Of a stretch of DNA of 64,000 nt, positions 26,215 to 35,074 are shown in pieces. A program made the position numbers and the translations under genes. Where the stretch lies: NCBI RefSeq assembly GCF_902506375.1, contig NZ_LR733284.1, positions 2,976,222 to 3,040,221 on the forward strand. The letters run 5' to 3'. A model generated the notes under the pieces. The model had not been told where the DNA came from, ran no database searches, and saw only the letters and a list, made by a program, of their open reading frames with translations. Every line of letters starts with the position of its first letter. The stretch's first letter is position 1. The DNA is from Microbacterium sp. 8M (GTDB lineage Bacteria; Actinomycetota; Actinomycetes; Actinomycetales; Microbacteriaceae).

Positions 26215-29031
26215 ATGGCAGAACCGAAGACGCAGCTGGAGCAGCTCTTCCAGGAGATCGACCGCACGCCGTGGGGACCGCAGGAGCAGGCGCTCGTCGC
26301 CGAGGCCGTCGCACTCGCGCAGGAGATCGGCGACGAGCAGCTCGAGTACCAGGCCCGCATGCGGCAGACCGCCTCGGCGAACATGGGCGGGCTGACCGAT
26401 CTGATGCTGAGCTCGTTCGCGTGGTGCCTCGCGCACCACGACGCGGACCCGGTCCGATTCCCTGCGGACATCGACAACGGCGCCGCGGACCTGATGTGGC
26501 AGTTCAAGTGGATGGCGTCGTCGCTGCGCAGCTCTCCGGCGTTCGCGCCCGAGCAGATCGCCGCCGTGCTGGACGACATGGAGGCCCATTATCGTACCGC
26601 GGGCCTCGGCATGAGCGGCGTGCTGATGGCCCGATTCGAGGATGCGCACGCCGCCGGCCGGATGGATGAGGCCGAGCGTCTGCGCGTGCAGCTGGAGGCG
26701 ACCCCTCGCGATTCGCACAGTCACTGCGACGCCTGCGGCCGGAGCCAGGTCGCGGCGTTCTTCGCCGACACCGACCGCGATGCGGACGCGATCCGCCTCG
26801 TCGAGGAGATGCTCGAGGGCGGCTTCTCGTGCGGAGAGGAGCCCGAGCACGCGCTCTCGGTGTCGCTGCTGCCGTACCTGCGCCTCGGCCGCGGCGAGGA
26901 GGCGCGCTCCGCACACCTGCGCAGCTATCGTCTGGCGAAGGACAACCCCGATCTGCTCACCGCGATCGCGAACAGCATCCGGTTCTGCGCCCTAAGCGGC
27001 AATGAGGCCAGGGCCCTCACCCTGATCGAGCGGCATCTGCCCTGGCTCGCTCATGACGCGCTGAACGCCCAGGGCCACTTCCGGATGCTGACCGCCGTCG
27101 GCACCGCGCTGGACGCCGTCGCCGCAGCCGGCCACGGCGCCACGCCCGTGCGCGGGGCCGACTCCCCCGCTCTGGAGCCGTTCTTCGGCGCTCGCCGTCT
27201 CGACGGCGAGGCGTGGAGCGCGGCCGAGCTCGCGGCGGCCGCCTGGGCCGCCGCGGAGCGCATCGGCGCACGCTTCGACGAGCGCGACGGTACGGACAAC
27301 CACGCCCGGCGGCTGCGCCAGGCCCGCGAGGTCGCGGCGGAGCGCTACGAGGTGCCGATCCGCAGCGACGCGTTCGCGGCTCTCCCGGTCGACACGACGC
27401 CGACGGACGACGAGGGCTGGTACCAGCGCGCACTCGACCTCGCCGGGTACGGTGCCGCCGCGGACACGCTGGACGCGCTGGCGCGCGTGATCGACACGGT
27501 CGACCCCGAGCGCCGCGCCGTGCTCACGGGCCAGCGACTGGCGGCGCTCGTCAACCTCGACCGCACCGAGGAGGCCGCCGGACTCCTGCCCGACCGGGTC
27601 CGCTCCCTGCGGGCGGCGGGACGGCACGCTCAGGCCGACCTCGAGGAGCGGTTCGGCCTGGCTCTGTTCGGCACAGCCACGGCGGAGGACACGGCCGCGC
27701 TCGCGGCGCTCCTCACGGAATCGGCGGATCCGGCCGCCGCGCTGCCGCCGGACACGCGAGGGGACATCGCGCTTACGATCGCCTTCGGCGCGGTCGACGA
27801 CGATCCGCCCGCCGCGCTCGAGCTCGCGGAGCAGGCGGCGGCGCTCTTCGCCGAGGCCGGAGACTCGCGGATGGGTTACGGCGCCGAGTTCGCGGCGATC
27901 ATGGCGCTGCTGCGCGCGGACCGCACCGAGGACGCGCTCGCCCGGATCGAGCGGCTGCTCGCCGATCCGGGCGCCCGGCGCGGCGTGCGGGCGCGCATCC
28001 TCGAGCTGCGCGCCCGGATCCGCGGCGGTCGCGGAGACTTCGCCGCGGGCGCGTCGGATGCCGATGAGGCGAGCCGGCTCCTCGCCGAGCTCGGCGCACG
28101 GGAGCCGCTCGCGAACGCCCAGATGCTCGCCGGAGCGCTCTGGGAGGACGCGGAGGAGCCGGAGCAGGCGCTCACCCGCTACCGTGCCGGAGCCCGCCTC
28201 GTGGAGCAGGTCGGCGGCGACGTGCCCGGGGCGAAGTACCGGGTGGCGCGCACGATGCTGAGCTCAGGAGCTGCGGACGAGGCAGCGGAGCTGTTCGGCG
28301 AGGTGCTGGAGCTGGAGGAGCGCACCGACGTCCCCGCGGGAAGCCGCGCGATGACGGCGCTCATGCTCGCCAGGGCCTTCCGCGCAGCAGGCGAGGGCGG
28401 TCAGGCATACGGCGCCTTCGGCTACGCGGCGGAGCTGTTCAGCGAGGCGGGCAACCCGGCCGATCAGGCGCTCGCCCTGATGAACCGTGCGCAGATCCTC
28501 GCGCAGTACGAGGAGCCGGAGCAGGCGCTGGAGACGCTGGAGGAGGCCGCGCAGATCGTGCGCACGGCCGAGGACGCCCCGGCCGCCGTCGTCGAGGTGC
28601 TGCACAACCTGGGTCAGTCGTACGGAGCCCAGCGCGATCCGCGCGCCTTCGCGCTGTTCGACGAGGTCGAGGCGATCGCCCGGGACAACGACGCCGCCTG
28701 GGTGGTCGCCGACGTCACCGATTCCCGGGCCCGCGCGCTGCTCTCCGCCGACCGCGTGGATGAGGGCGTCTCCGCTGCGCTCACGGCTTCCGACGGGTTC
28801 GCCGCGGTCGGTGACGCGCAGTCCGCCGGCGGTTCCGCGCTGCTCGCCGCCCGTGCGCTGAACGGTGCCGGGCGCCATGCCGACGCCGTCGCCGCCTACC
28901 GCGCCGTTCTCGACCAGGCAGAGCAGATCCCGCCGTTGCGCCAGATCGCAGCGCTCGAGCTCGGCGACGTGCTGCAGGGACTGGGCCGGGACTCCGAAGC
29001 CGCCGAGGTGCGCCTGCTCGCCGAGGACTGA
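26215..29031 (+). CDS. Giant tetratricopeptide-repeat protein, partner of the Hsp90-like ATPase
   Basis: 938 residues, almost entirely helical and rich in Ala, Glu and Arg. TPR-like units such as DPAAALPPDTRGDIALTIA, ALELAEQAAALFAEAGDSRM, ALARIERLLADPGARRG and QALETLEEAAQIVRTAED repeat about every 34-40 residues from roughly residue 400 on. The first 250 residues are also helical and hold a CDAC pair near residue 170. There is no signal peptide and no membrane helix, so it is cytosolic. TPR domains bind peptide tails; in eukaryotes they link Hsp90 to clients. The gene has a good ribosome site (GGAGGA) and ends just before a strong terminator. Function unknown; co-chaperone or client receptor is inference. 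Confidence 0.82.
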   Translation: MAEPKTQLEQLFQEIDRTPWGPQEQALVAEAVALAQEIGDEQLEYQARMRQTASANMGGLTDLMLSSFAWCLAHHDADPVRFPADIDNGAADLMWQFKWMASSLRSSPAFAPEQIAAVLDDMEAHYRTAGLGMSGVLMARFEDAHAAGRMDEAERLRVQLEATPRDSHSHCDACGRSQVAAFFADTDRDADAIRLVEEMLEGGFSCGEEPEHALSVSLLPYLRLGRGEEARSAHLRSYRLAKDNPDLLTAIANSIRFCALSGNEARALTLIERHLPWLAHDALNAQGHFRMLTAVGTALDAVAAAGHGATPVRGADSPALEPFFGARRLDGEAWSAAELAAAAWAAAERIGARFDERDGTDNHARRLRQAREVAAERYEVPIRSDAFAALPVDTTPTDDEGWYQRALDLAGYGAAADTLDALARVIDTVDPERRAVLTGQRLAALVNLDRTEEAAGLLPDRVRSLRAAGRHAQADLEERFGLALFGTATAEDTAALAALLTESADPAAALPPDTRGDIALTIAFGAVDDDPPAALELAEQAAALFAEAGDSRMGYGAEFAAIMALLRADRTEDALARIERLLADPGARRGVRARILELRARIRGGRGDFAAGASDADEASRLLAELGAREPLANAQMLAGALWEDAEEPEQALTRYRAGARLVEQVGGDVPGAKYRVARTMLSSGAADEAAELFGEVLELEERTDVPAGSRAMTALMLARAFRAAGEGGQAYGAFGYAAELFSEAGNPADQALALMNRAQILAQYEEPEQALETLEEAAQIVRTAEDAPAAVVEVLHNLGQSYGAQRDPRAFALFDEVEAIARDNDAAWVVADVTDSRARALLSADRVDEGVSAALTASDGFAAVGDAQSAGGSALLAARALNGAGRHADAVAAYRAVLDQAEQIPPLRQIAALELGDVLQGLGRDSEAAEVRLLAED

Positions 29032-29040
29032 CGCAGATCC

Positions 29041-29078
29041 GTCCCGGCCCGGGACCCGCAGGGCGGGCGGGCCGGGAC
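29041..29078. terminator. Bidirectional terminator after the TPR gene
   Basis: GTCCCGGCCCG at 29041-29051 and CGGGCCGGGAC at 29068-29078 pair perfectly over 11 bp. It fills most of the 55-base gap between the convergent TPR and pyruvate dehydrogenase genes. Confidence 0.75.
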
Positions 29079-29086
29079 GGAGTCGC

Positions 29087-30811
29087 TCAGAACAGCTGAC
29101 GCCAGTTCGCCTTCGCGAGATCGAGCAGCTCGTCGCCGCGTCCGGAGAGCACCGTGCGGATCGCGTAGAGGGCGAAGCCCTTGACCTGCTCGGCGGTCAC
29201 CGCCGGCGGCATCGACAGCTCCTGCCGCTCGGTGACCACGTCGAGCAGTGCGGGGCCGTCGTGCGCGAGCACCTCGGCGAGCGCGTCGGGGAGATCCTCG
29301 CTGCGCTCCACCCGTCGGCCGAAGATCCCCATCGCCTCGGCGACGGCGGCGAAGTCGGGGTTGATGAGATCTGTCCCGTAGTTCACGAACCCGGCGGCCT
29401 TCATCTCCAGCTCCACGAAGTTCAGCGAGGAGTTGTTCACCACGATCGTCTTCACCGGCAGCCGGTTCTGCGTGAGCGAGACCAGCTCGCCGAGCATCAT
29501 GGTGAGCCCGCCGTCGCCGGCCAGCGCGACGACCTGGCGCCCGGGCCCCGACGCCTGAGCGCCGATGGCGTGCAGCAGGGCGTTCGCCATGGAGCCGTGG
29601 TTGAAGGATCCGATGAGGCGCCGCTTCCCGTTCATGTGCAGGTAGCGCGCGGCCCACACCGTCGGCGATCCCACGTCGGCGGTGAAGACCGCGTCGTCGG
29701 CGGCGGCCTCGTCCAGCAGCCGCGCCAGGTACTGCGGGTGGATGGGCGCCTTCCCGCGCGAGGGCACCGCGAGCTCGTCGAGCTTCGCGCGGGTCTTCCG
29801 GTAGTGCGCGGTGGCGTCGTCGAGATGCGCGCGCCGACGGTCGCCCTTGAGGCGCGGCAGCAGCGCTGCGGCGGTCGCGCCGACGTCGCCGACGAGGCCG
29901 AGATCGACCGGGTGCCGGCGGCCGAGGTGCTCTCCGCGGATGTCGACCTGGATCGTTGTCGCCTTCGCCGGATAGAACTGCGGGTAGGGGAAGTCGGATC
30001 CCAGGATCAGCAGCGCATCGGCCGCCTCCATGGCGCGGTAGCCCGAGGCGAAGCCGAGCAGGCCGGTCATGCCGACGTCGAAGGGGTTGTCGTACTCCAC
30101 GAACTCCTTGCCGCGCAGCGCGTGCACGACCGGTGCCGCGAGGCGGTCGGCGAGCGCGACGAGTTCGTCATGGGCGGCCTCCGCGCCCGCCCCGGCGAGG
30201 ATCGTCACCTTCGAGGCGGCGTTCAGCAGCGTCGCCGCGCGCTCCAGCTCCTCCGGCGCGGGAGTGACGATCGGGCGGCTGCGCTCGATCACCGTCACGC
30301 GCTCGTCCACCGCGTCTGCGAGGGCGATGTCGCCGGGGATCACGAGCACCGCCACGCCGCGCCGGGCGATCGCCTGCCGCATCGCGACCTCGAGCAGCCG
30401 CGGCATCTGCACCGGATCCGAGACGTACTCGACGTACACGCTGCACTCGCGGAACAGCTCCTGCGGGTGGGTCTCCTGGAAGTACTGGGTGCCGATCTCG
30501 CTGGTGGGGATGTGCGCGGCGATCGCGAGCACGGGCACGCGCGACCGGTTCGCGTCGTAGAGGCCGTTGATGAGGTGCAGGTTGCCCGGGCCGCAGGATC
30601 CGGCGACGACCGCGAGGTCGCCGGTGAGAGCCGCCTCCGCCGCAGCCGCGAAGGCCGCCGTCTCCTCGTGGCGCACGTGCACCCATCGGATGCTGCCGTC
30701 CTTGCGCAGCGCGTCGGTGAAGCCGTTCAGGGAGTCCCCGGGGATCCCGTATACGCGCTTCACCCCGTTCGCGTGGAGAGTGGAGACGATGTTCTCGGCG
30801 ACGGTGGTCAT
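29087..30811 (-). CDS. poxB: Pyruvate dehydrogenase (quinone), thiamine-diphosphate dependent
   Basis: 574 residues. TPP-family motifs: catalytic Glu50 in VRHEETAAFAAAAEAAL, the FAD/ThDP core SCGPGNLHLINGLYDANR, and the C-terminal metal motif beginning ALAGDGGLTMMLGELVS and ending NNSSLNF. Strongly PoxB/PQO-like: it would turn pyruvate into acetate and CO2, passing electrons to menaquinone at the membrane. The last residues (DLAKANWRQLF) would form the membrane-binding tail of the family. The ATG is MTTVAENIVSTL; the longer frame upstream lacks homology. Confidence 0.93.
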   Translation of the reverse strand: MTTVAENIVSTLHANGVKRVYGIPGDSLNGFTDALRKDGSIRWVHVRHEETAAFAAAAEAALTGDLAVVAGSCGPGNLHLINGLYDANRSRVPVLAIAAHIPTSEIGTQYFQETHPQELFRECSVYVEYVSDPVQMPRLLEVAMRQAIARRGVAVLVIPGDIALADAVDERVTVIERSRPIVTPAPEELERAATLLNAASKVTILAGAGAEAAHDELVALADRLAAPVVHALRGKEFVEYDNPFDVGMTGLLGFASGYRAMEAADALLILGSDFPYPQFYPAKATTIQVDIRGEHLGRRHPVDLGLVGDVGATAAALLPRLKGDRRRAHLDDATAHYRKTRAKLDELAVPSRGKAPIHPQYLARLLDEAAADDAVFTADVGSPTVWAARYLHMNGKRRLIGSFNHGSMANALLHAIGAQASGPGRQVVALAGDGGLTMMLGELVSLTQNRLPVKTIVVNNSSLNFVELEMKAAGFVNYGTDLINPDFAAVAEAMGIFGRRVERSEDLPDALAEVLAHDGPALLDVVTERQELSMPPAVTAEQVKGFALYAIRTVLSGRGDELLDLAKANWRQLF

Positions 30812-30891
30812 GGCGGCCTCTCGTGAAAGCGATCCGGACCCTTCGAGGCTACGCTCGCAGGCACCGCCGAGGGCCGGACGCCGTGATGAAG

Positions 30892-31515
30892 CTACTCCGT
30901 GATGTAGACGGCCCGGCGGATCCAGTCCTCTCGTGCGAGAGAGTCGACGGCCGCCCGGCCGACGGTGTCGAAGCGGGTGCTGTAGTGCCAGCGGACCGTG
31001 CGATCGACGCCCACCCGGTAGTCCGCAGCGCCCGTGCCGGGGATGAGCCGGGAAGGGCGAAGGCTCGTCCATTCCGTGGCGCTGGCGGCGAGCGCCGCGT
31101 CCATGGCGCGCGTGTCGGTGTTGTTCGCCTTGAGGACGCGCTCGAGGATCGGCTTCGCGACGAACCGGGACAGCGGGTCGTCGCCCGCGACGTAGGCTCC
31201 CGCCGCGGAGACCGCGACCACACGGGATACGCCGGCGGCGCCCATCGCCGCGAGGAGGGCCGCGATGCCCTCCTGGAGCACCACGACGTCGCCGTCTGTG
31301 CGGACGTGCCCGATCGCGGAGATCACCGCATCGGCGCCGCGCAGCGCCGTGGTGAGCGCGGCGACGTCCCGCGCATCTGCGGTGGCGACGATCGTCCCCT
31401 CCGGCGCGGAGGCGGGCCTGCGCACGACCGAGACGACCTCATGGCCTGCGGCGAGGGCGTGGCCGGCCGCCGCTCCGCCCGATCGACCGGACGCTCCGAT
31501 GACGACGACACGCAT
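30892..31515 (-). CDS. NmrA/SDR-type NAD(P)-binding protein
   Basis: 207 residues. Rossmann motif at the start (MRVVVIGASGRSGGAAAGHALAAGHEV), then ADAVISAIGHV and RVVAVSAAGAYV. It lacks the YxxxK dyad of classical SDRs, so it is of the atypical NmrA-like or flavin-reductase-like group (BVR-B). The substrate is unknown. Starts 57 bases from a divergent TetR gene, and a perfect palindrome lies between. Confidence 0.82.
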   Translation of the reverse strand: MRVVVIGASGRSGGAAAGHALAAGHEVVSVVRRPASAPEGTIVATADARDVAALTTALRGADAVISAIGHVRTDGDVVVLQEGIAALLAAMGAAGVSRVVAVSAAGAYVAGDDPLSRFVAKPILERVLKANNTDTRAMDAALAASATEWTSLRPSRLIPGTGAADYRVGVDRTVRWHYSTRFDTVGRAAVDSLAREDWIRRAVYITE

Positions 31516-31540
31516 GCGCTTCTCCCTCTCGACAATGGGG

Positions 31541-31558
31541 TGAGTGAATACTCACTCA
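31541..31558. promoter_or_regulatory. TetR operator between NmrA-like gene and tetR
   Basis: TGAGTGAATACTCACTCA: 7-bp perfect arms TGAGTGA/TCACTCA around ATAC. It lies 25 bases from the NmrA-like ATG and 14 from the tetR ATG, so binding would block both. Confidence 0.8.
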
Positions 31559-31572
31559 CTATACTCGAAACC

Positions 31573-32178
31573 ATGCCTCCCGCCACCCCCCACACCTCGT
31601 CCCGCGATCGGATCCTCGATGCCGCGCTCCTCGTGATGCGCGAACGCGGACTGGCGAGCACCACGACGAAGCTCATCGCCGCGCAGGCAGGACTGTCGGA
31701 GGCGATGCTGTACAAGCACTTCGCCGACAAGCAGCAGCTGTTCCTCAGCGTGCTGCAGGAGCGGATCCCCCGCGCGTCGTTCGATCCCCCTCCGGCAGGA
31801 TCCGGCGACCTCGCGGCCGGGCTGACCGTGCTGGTCGCCGACCTCATGGGGTTCTTCACGCGCACCTTCCCGATCGCGGCGTCGATCTTCGGCGCGCCGA
31901 CGCTGCTCGCCGAGCACCGCGAGGGCGTCGCCACGCACGACGGCGGCCCCGGGACGGTGATCGAGAGCGTGCAGGCGCGACTCATCGCGGAACAGGACGC
32001 CGGGCGGATCCGGCCGGATGCCGACACAGGCTCCGCCGCACGAGTGCTGGTGGGCGCGGCCTTCCACCAAGGCTTCCTGGCGGCGTTCGAAGGCCTCGAT
32101 GCGGTCCCGGACGCCGAGCGCATCGCGGCCGGGATCGTCGGCGTGATGCTCCCCGCACTGGCCCCCGTGCCGCGGTGA
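31573..32178 (+). CDS. TetR/AcrR-family regulator
   Basis: 201 residues. HTH at about residues 28-55 (TTTKLIAAQAGLSEAMLYKHFADKQQLF). The rest is a TetR C-domain of unassigned ligand. Together with the palindrome in front of it, it probably represses itself and the divergent NmrA-like gene. Confidence 0.9.
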   Translation: MPPATPHTSSRDRILDAALLVMRERGLASTTTKLIAAQAGLSEAMLYKHFADKQQLFLSVLQERIPRASFDPPPAGSGDLAAGLTVLVADLMGFFTRTFPIAASIFGAPTLLAEHREGVATHDGGPGTVIESVQARLIAEQDAGRIRPDADTGSAARVLVGAAFHQGFLAAFEGLDAVPDAERIAAGIVGVMLPALAPVPR

Positions 32179-32246
32179 GCCGGCTCCGTGCGCAGGGCGA
32201 CCCCTGAGGCTCGCGCCTCACACGTGCTCCCCGGTCACGGTGCCGT

Positions 32247-33104
32247 TCACAAGCCGCGGGCGAGGGCGGCACGAAGGGCGGCGATCGGCGGCGGGTCGGG
32301 CGGCTCCCCGTACGTCGCGAGGAAGATGTGCCGTTCGGCGCCGGGAAGCTCGGTGGCGACGATGTCGGGATGGCGATGGGCCGCGAGTGCGAGCCCGGGG
32401 ATCGTGGCCGCCCCCATCCCCGCGGCGACGAGCGCCTGTATCGCGACCATGTCGTCGGTCGAGTAGCGGATCCGCGGCGCGAAGCCCTCGCTCTCGCACA
32501 GTTCGACGAGGTGCTGCGTGCACCGCTCGCAGCCGCCGACCCAGGTCTCGTCCGCGAGCGCACGTATGCTCCCGACCGGATCCCGGGTGAGCACGTAAGT
32601 GGGATCGTCCCGCAGATGCTGCAGCCGGATCGGTCCCTCCTCGCGCTCGTCGTCGTAGCGGAAGACGACGGCCGCGTCGACCGCACCCCTGCGCAGCATC
32701 TCCAGCGCCTCCGGCGGGTGCGTGTCCACGATCTCGAGCTGCAGACCGGGGTGCTCCCGGCTGAGCCGGGCCGCTACCGGCGGCAGGAGCGCGACCACGG
32801 CCGTCGAGTACGCGGCGATGCGCAACCGGCCCGCGCCGAGGCTCACGTAGCTGGCGAGCTCGGCGCCGGCCGCGTCCAGGCGGCCCAGGATCTCCGCCGC
32901 ACGCTCCGCCAGGACCCGGCCCGCCTCCGTCAGGCGGACACCCCGTCCGACGCGCTGGAGCAGCTGGGCGCCGCTCTCGCGCTCCAGCCGCGCGATGTGG
33001 TGGCTCACCGACGGCTGCGAATAGTTGAGCTCGCGCGCGGCGGCCGTCACGGATCCCGTCCGCGCGATCGCCTCCAGGACGCGCATCCTCGTCACATCCA
33101 GCAT
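32247..33104 (-). CDS. LysR-family regulator
   Basis: 285 residues. HTH at residues 15-40 (GSVTAAARELNYSQPSVSHHIARLERESG), then the co-inducer domain (RLRIAAYSTAVVALLPPVAARLSREHPGLQLEIVD). Divergent from a LysE/RhtB-type exporter 47 bases away, which it probably controls. The gap contains CATCGATG and a following ATCTATCG, a possible imperfect LysR site. Confidence 0.9.
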   Translation of the reverse strand: MLDVTRMRVLEAIARTGSVTAAARELNYSQPSVSHHIARLERESGAQLLQRVGRGVRLTEAGRVLAERAAEILGRLDAAGAELASYVSLGAGRLRIAAYSTAVVALLPPVAARLSREHPGLQLEIVDTHPPEALEMLRRGAVDAAVVFRYDDEREEGPIRLQHLRDDPTYVLTRDPVGSIRALADETWVGGCERCTQHLVELCESEGFAPRIRYSTDDMVAIQALVAAGMGAATIPGLALAAHRHPDIVATELPGAERHIFLATYGEPPDPPPIAALRAALARGL

Positions 33105-33151
33105 TCATCGATGCTATCTATCGGTTGGCCAGAAGAAAGGCATTGGACGTC

Positions 33152-33868
33152 ATGACCGACGCAGGGCAGGCTGACGTCATGGACACCGTTTCGACCTCCG
33201 CCGCCATCCTGGGGGCGGTCTCGGCATACGCCATCGCCGCGGGACTGCTGACCGTGCTGCCCGGTCCCGATACGGCGATCGTGCTGGCGACGGCCATCGA
33301 CCGGGGGCGCCGGGATGCCGTGGGCGCCGCCTTCGGCGTGGCGGTCGCACTGCTGGTCTGGGCCGCGGCGGCGAGCGCCGGGGTGGCCGCACTGCTCCGC
33401 GCCTCCGCCGAGCTCTTCACGGTCTTCCGCATCGTCTGCATCGCGTATCTGGTGTGGCTGGCGATCCGCGCTCTTCGCGGCGCCCTCCGGCAGCACCGCG
33501 CCGCGCCCGCGTCACCCGGCGTCGACCGCCCTGACGCCGGCGAGACCGTCCCCGCCGCCCATGCGCCGCGTCGGAAGGGCGGCGGATTCCGCCGGGCGCT
33601 CGTGACCGGGCTGCTGAACCCGAAGCTCGGCGTCTTCTTCGTCGTCTTCCTGCCCCAGTTCGTGCCGAGGAACGTGCCGACCGTGCCCATGACCATGCTG
33701 CTGGGAGCGGTGCAGGCCGCCGAGGCGCTGGTCTGGTACCTGCTCGTCGGCGCGATCGCGACGGCCGCCAGCCGTCTGCTCAGCAGGCGCAGCGTGCGCC
33801 GCGCCATCGAGGGCGCGACGGGCGCCGTCTTCCTCTTCTTCGCCGGTCGCCTGGCGCTCGACGCCTGA
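33152..33868 (+). CDS. LysE/RhtB-family amino acid exporter
   Basis: 238 residues with about six helices. The first contains LPGPDTAIVLATAI, the RhtB-type signature, and a later one GLLNPKLGVFFVVFLPQFV, both typical of homoserine/threonine or related exporters. Between the third and fourth helix lies a long hydrophilic loop (RQHRAAPASPGVDRPDAGET). The start at 33152 has AAGG upstream, though rather far; ATG at 33179 (MDTVSTSA) is possible. Confidence 0.85.
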   Translation: MTDAGQADVMDTVSTSAAILGAVSAYAIAAGLLTVLPGPDTAIVLATAIDRGRRDAVGAAFGVAVALLVWAAAASAGVAALLRASAELFTVFRIVCIAYLVWLAIRALRGALRQHRAAPASPGVDRPDAGETVPAAHAPRRKGGGFRRALVTGLLNPKLGVFFVVFLPQFVPRNVPTVPMTMLLGAVQAAEALVWYLLVGAIATAASRLLSRRSVRRAIEGATGAVFLFFAGRLALDA

Positions 33869-33939
33869 CGGAACCCCGGCGGATCCGTCCACCACCTCAC
33901 GACCGCCGGGAGACCGGCCCTCAATCGAAAGGAACGCAC

Positions 33940-34503
33940 ATGCGCAAGCTCATCGCTCAGCAATGGGTCACCCTCGACGACATCGTCGCGGAGGAGGACG
34001 GCGGGCTCGGCTTCGTGACCCCCCTGCCGTTCGACGACGCGCACCCGACCCCCTTCCAGGACCGGATCATGGCGATGATCGACTCCGTCGACACCCTGAT
34101 CCTCGGTGCCGACACCTACCGGCAGTCCACCGGCTGGGCGGACGCGACCGACCAGGGCGAGTACGGGCGGAAGCTGAACGAGCTCACCAAGTACGTCGCC
34201 TCCACCACGCTGGACGAAGCGCCCTGGGGAGCCTTTCCCGCTGCCACCGTCACCGCCGACCCCCTCGCGACCGTGAGGGAGCTGAAGGACCAGGACGGCA
34301 AGAACCTCTGGCTGTGGGGCAGCCTGACGCTGATGCAGTCGCTGTTCGAGGCCGGGCTGATCGACGAGGTGCTCCTGCTCGTGTGCCCCACGACGCGCGG
34401 TCGCGGACGCCGCTTCTTCCAGGACCGGCGCGACCTGGTCCTGCGCGAGGCGACCGGGTTCGACCACGGCGTGGTGCTGCTGCGTTACGAGGTGAAGAAC
34501 TGA
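33940..34503 (+). CDS. Dihydrofolate-reductase-like (RibD C-terminal) protein
   Basis: 187 residues of the DHFR superfamily: MRKLIAQQWVTLDDIVAEEDG at the start, DTLILGADTYRQSTGW in the middle and LWLWGSLTLMQSLFEAGLIDEVLLLVCP. These YyaP/YwjB-type proteins bind NADPH but their substrate is mostly unknown. AAAGGAA precedes the ATG. The stop overlaps the next start (TGATG), so it is coupled to the VOC protein. Confidence 0.87.
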   Translation: MRKLIAQQWVTLDDIVAEEDGGLGFVTPLPFDDAHPTPFQDRIMAMIDSVDTLILGADTYRQSTGWADATDQGEYGRKLNELTKYVASTTLDEAPWGAFPAATVTADPLATVRELKDQDGKNLWLWGSLTLMQSLFEAGLIDEVLLLVCPTTRGRGRRFFQDRRDLVLREATGFDHGVVLLRYEVKN

Positions 34504-34967
34504 TGAAGATCACCATGGACAACGTCGGCATCGCGGTCGACGACATCGAGGCCGCGATCGCCTTCTTCACCGATCTCGGTCTCACCGTGCTCGGCCGCGA
34601 CACCGTCAGCGGCGAATGGGCCGACATCGCCGTCGACCTCGACGGCGACCACGCCAAGATCGCCGTGCTGCAGACGCCGGACGGCAGCGGCCGGATCGAG
34701 TTCTTCGAGTACATCCACCCCGACGCGATTGCCCGAGAGCCCATCCGGCCGAACGAGATCGGGATGCACCGGATCGCCTTCACGGTCGACGATCTGGACG
34801 AAGCGCTCGCCATCGCGGCCCGGCACGGCTGCCATCCCCTCCGCGGCGTCGCGACCTACGCCGACGTGTACAAGCTCACTTACCTGCGCGGACCGAGCGG
34901 GATCCTCCTGATGCTCGCGCAGCCGCTCCGTCCGTCGGCCCCGTCCGGGGAGACGGACGAGCACTGA
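34503..34967 (+). CDS. VOC-superfamily protein (glyoxalase/methylmalonyl-CoA-epimerase-like)
   Basis: 154 residues. Two beta-alpha-beta-beta-beta units: MDNVGIAVDDIEAAIAFFTDLG and MHRIAFTVDDLDEALAIAARHG. Metal-ligand candidates are the Glu in IEFFEYIHP and His in GMHRIAF. The reaction is not determinable. Overlaps the DHFR-like gene by one base, hence one transcript. Confidence 0.85.
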   Translation: MKITMDNVGIAVDDIEAAIAFFTDLGLTVLGRDTVSGEWADIAVDLDGDHAKIAVLQTPDGSGRIEFFEYIHPDAIAREPIRPNEIGMHRIAFTVDDLDEALAIAARHGCHPLRGVATYADVYKLTYLRGPSGILLMLAQPLRPSAPSGETDEH

Positions 34968-34990
34968 GCGCGACGCGACCGGTTGCACGA

Positions 34991-35032
34991 CGAAGGGGCG
35001 GGCGCCGCAGGTTGTGCGACGCCCGCCCCTTC
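34991..35032. terminator. Terminator between VOC gene and aldehyde dehydrogenase
   Basis: GAAGGGGCGGGC at 34992-35003 pairs with GCCCGCCCCTTC at 35021-35032. Convergent genes on both sides. Confidence 0.7.
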
Positions 35033-35074
35033 TCGTCCCGCTGAGTGCGGCGGGACGAAACCCGGTGGCCGGGC

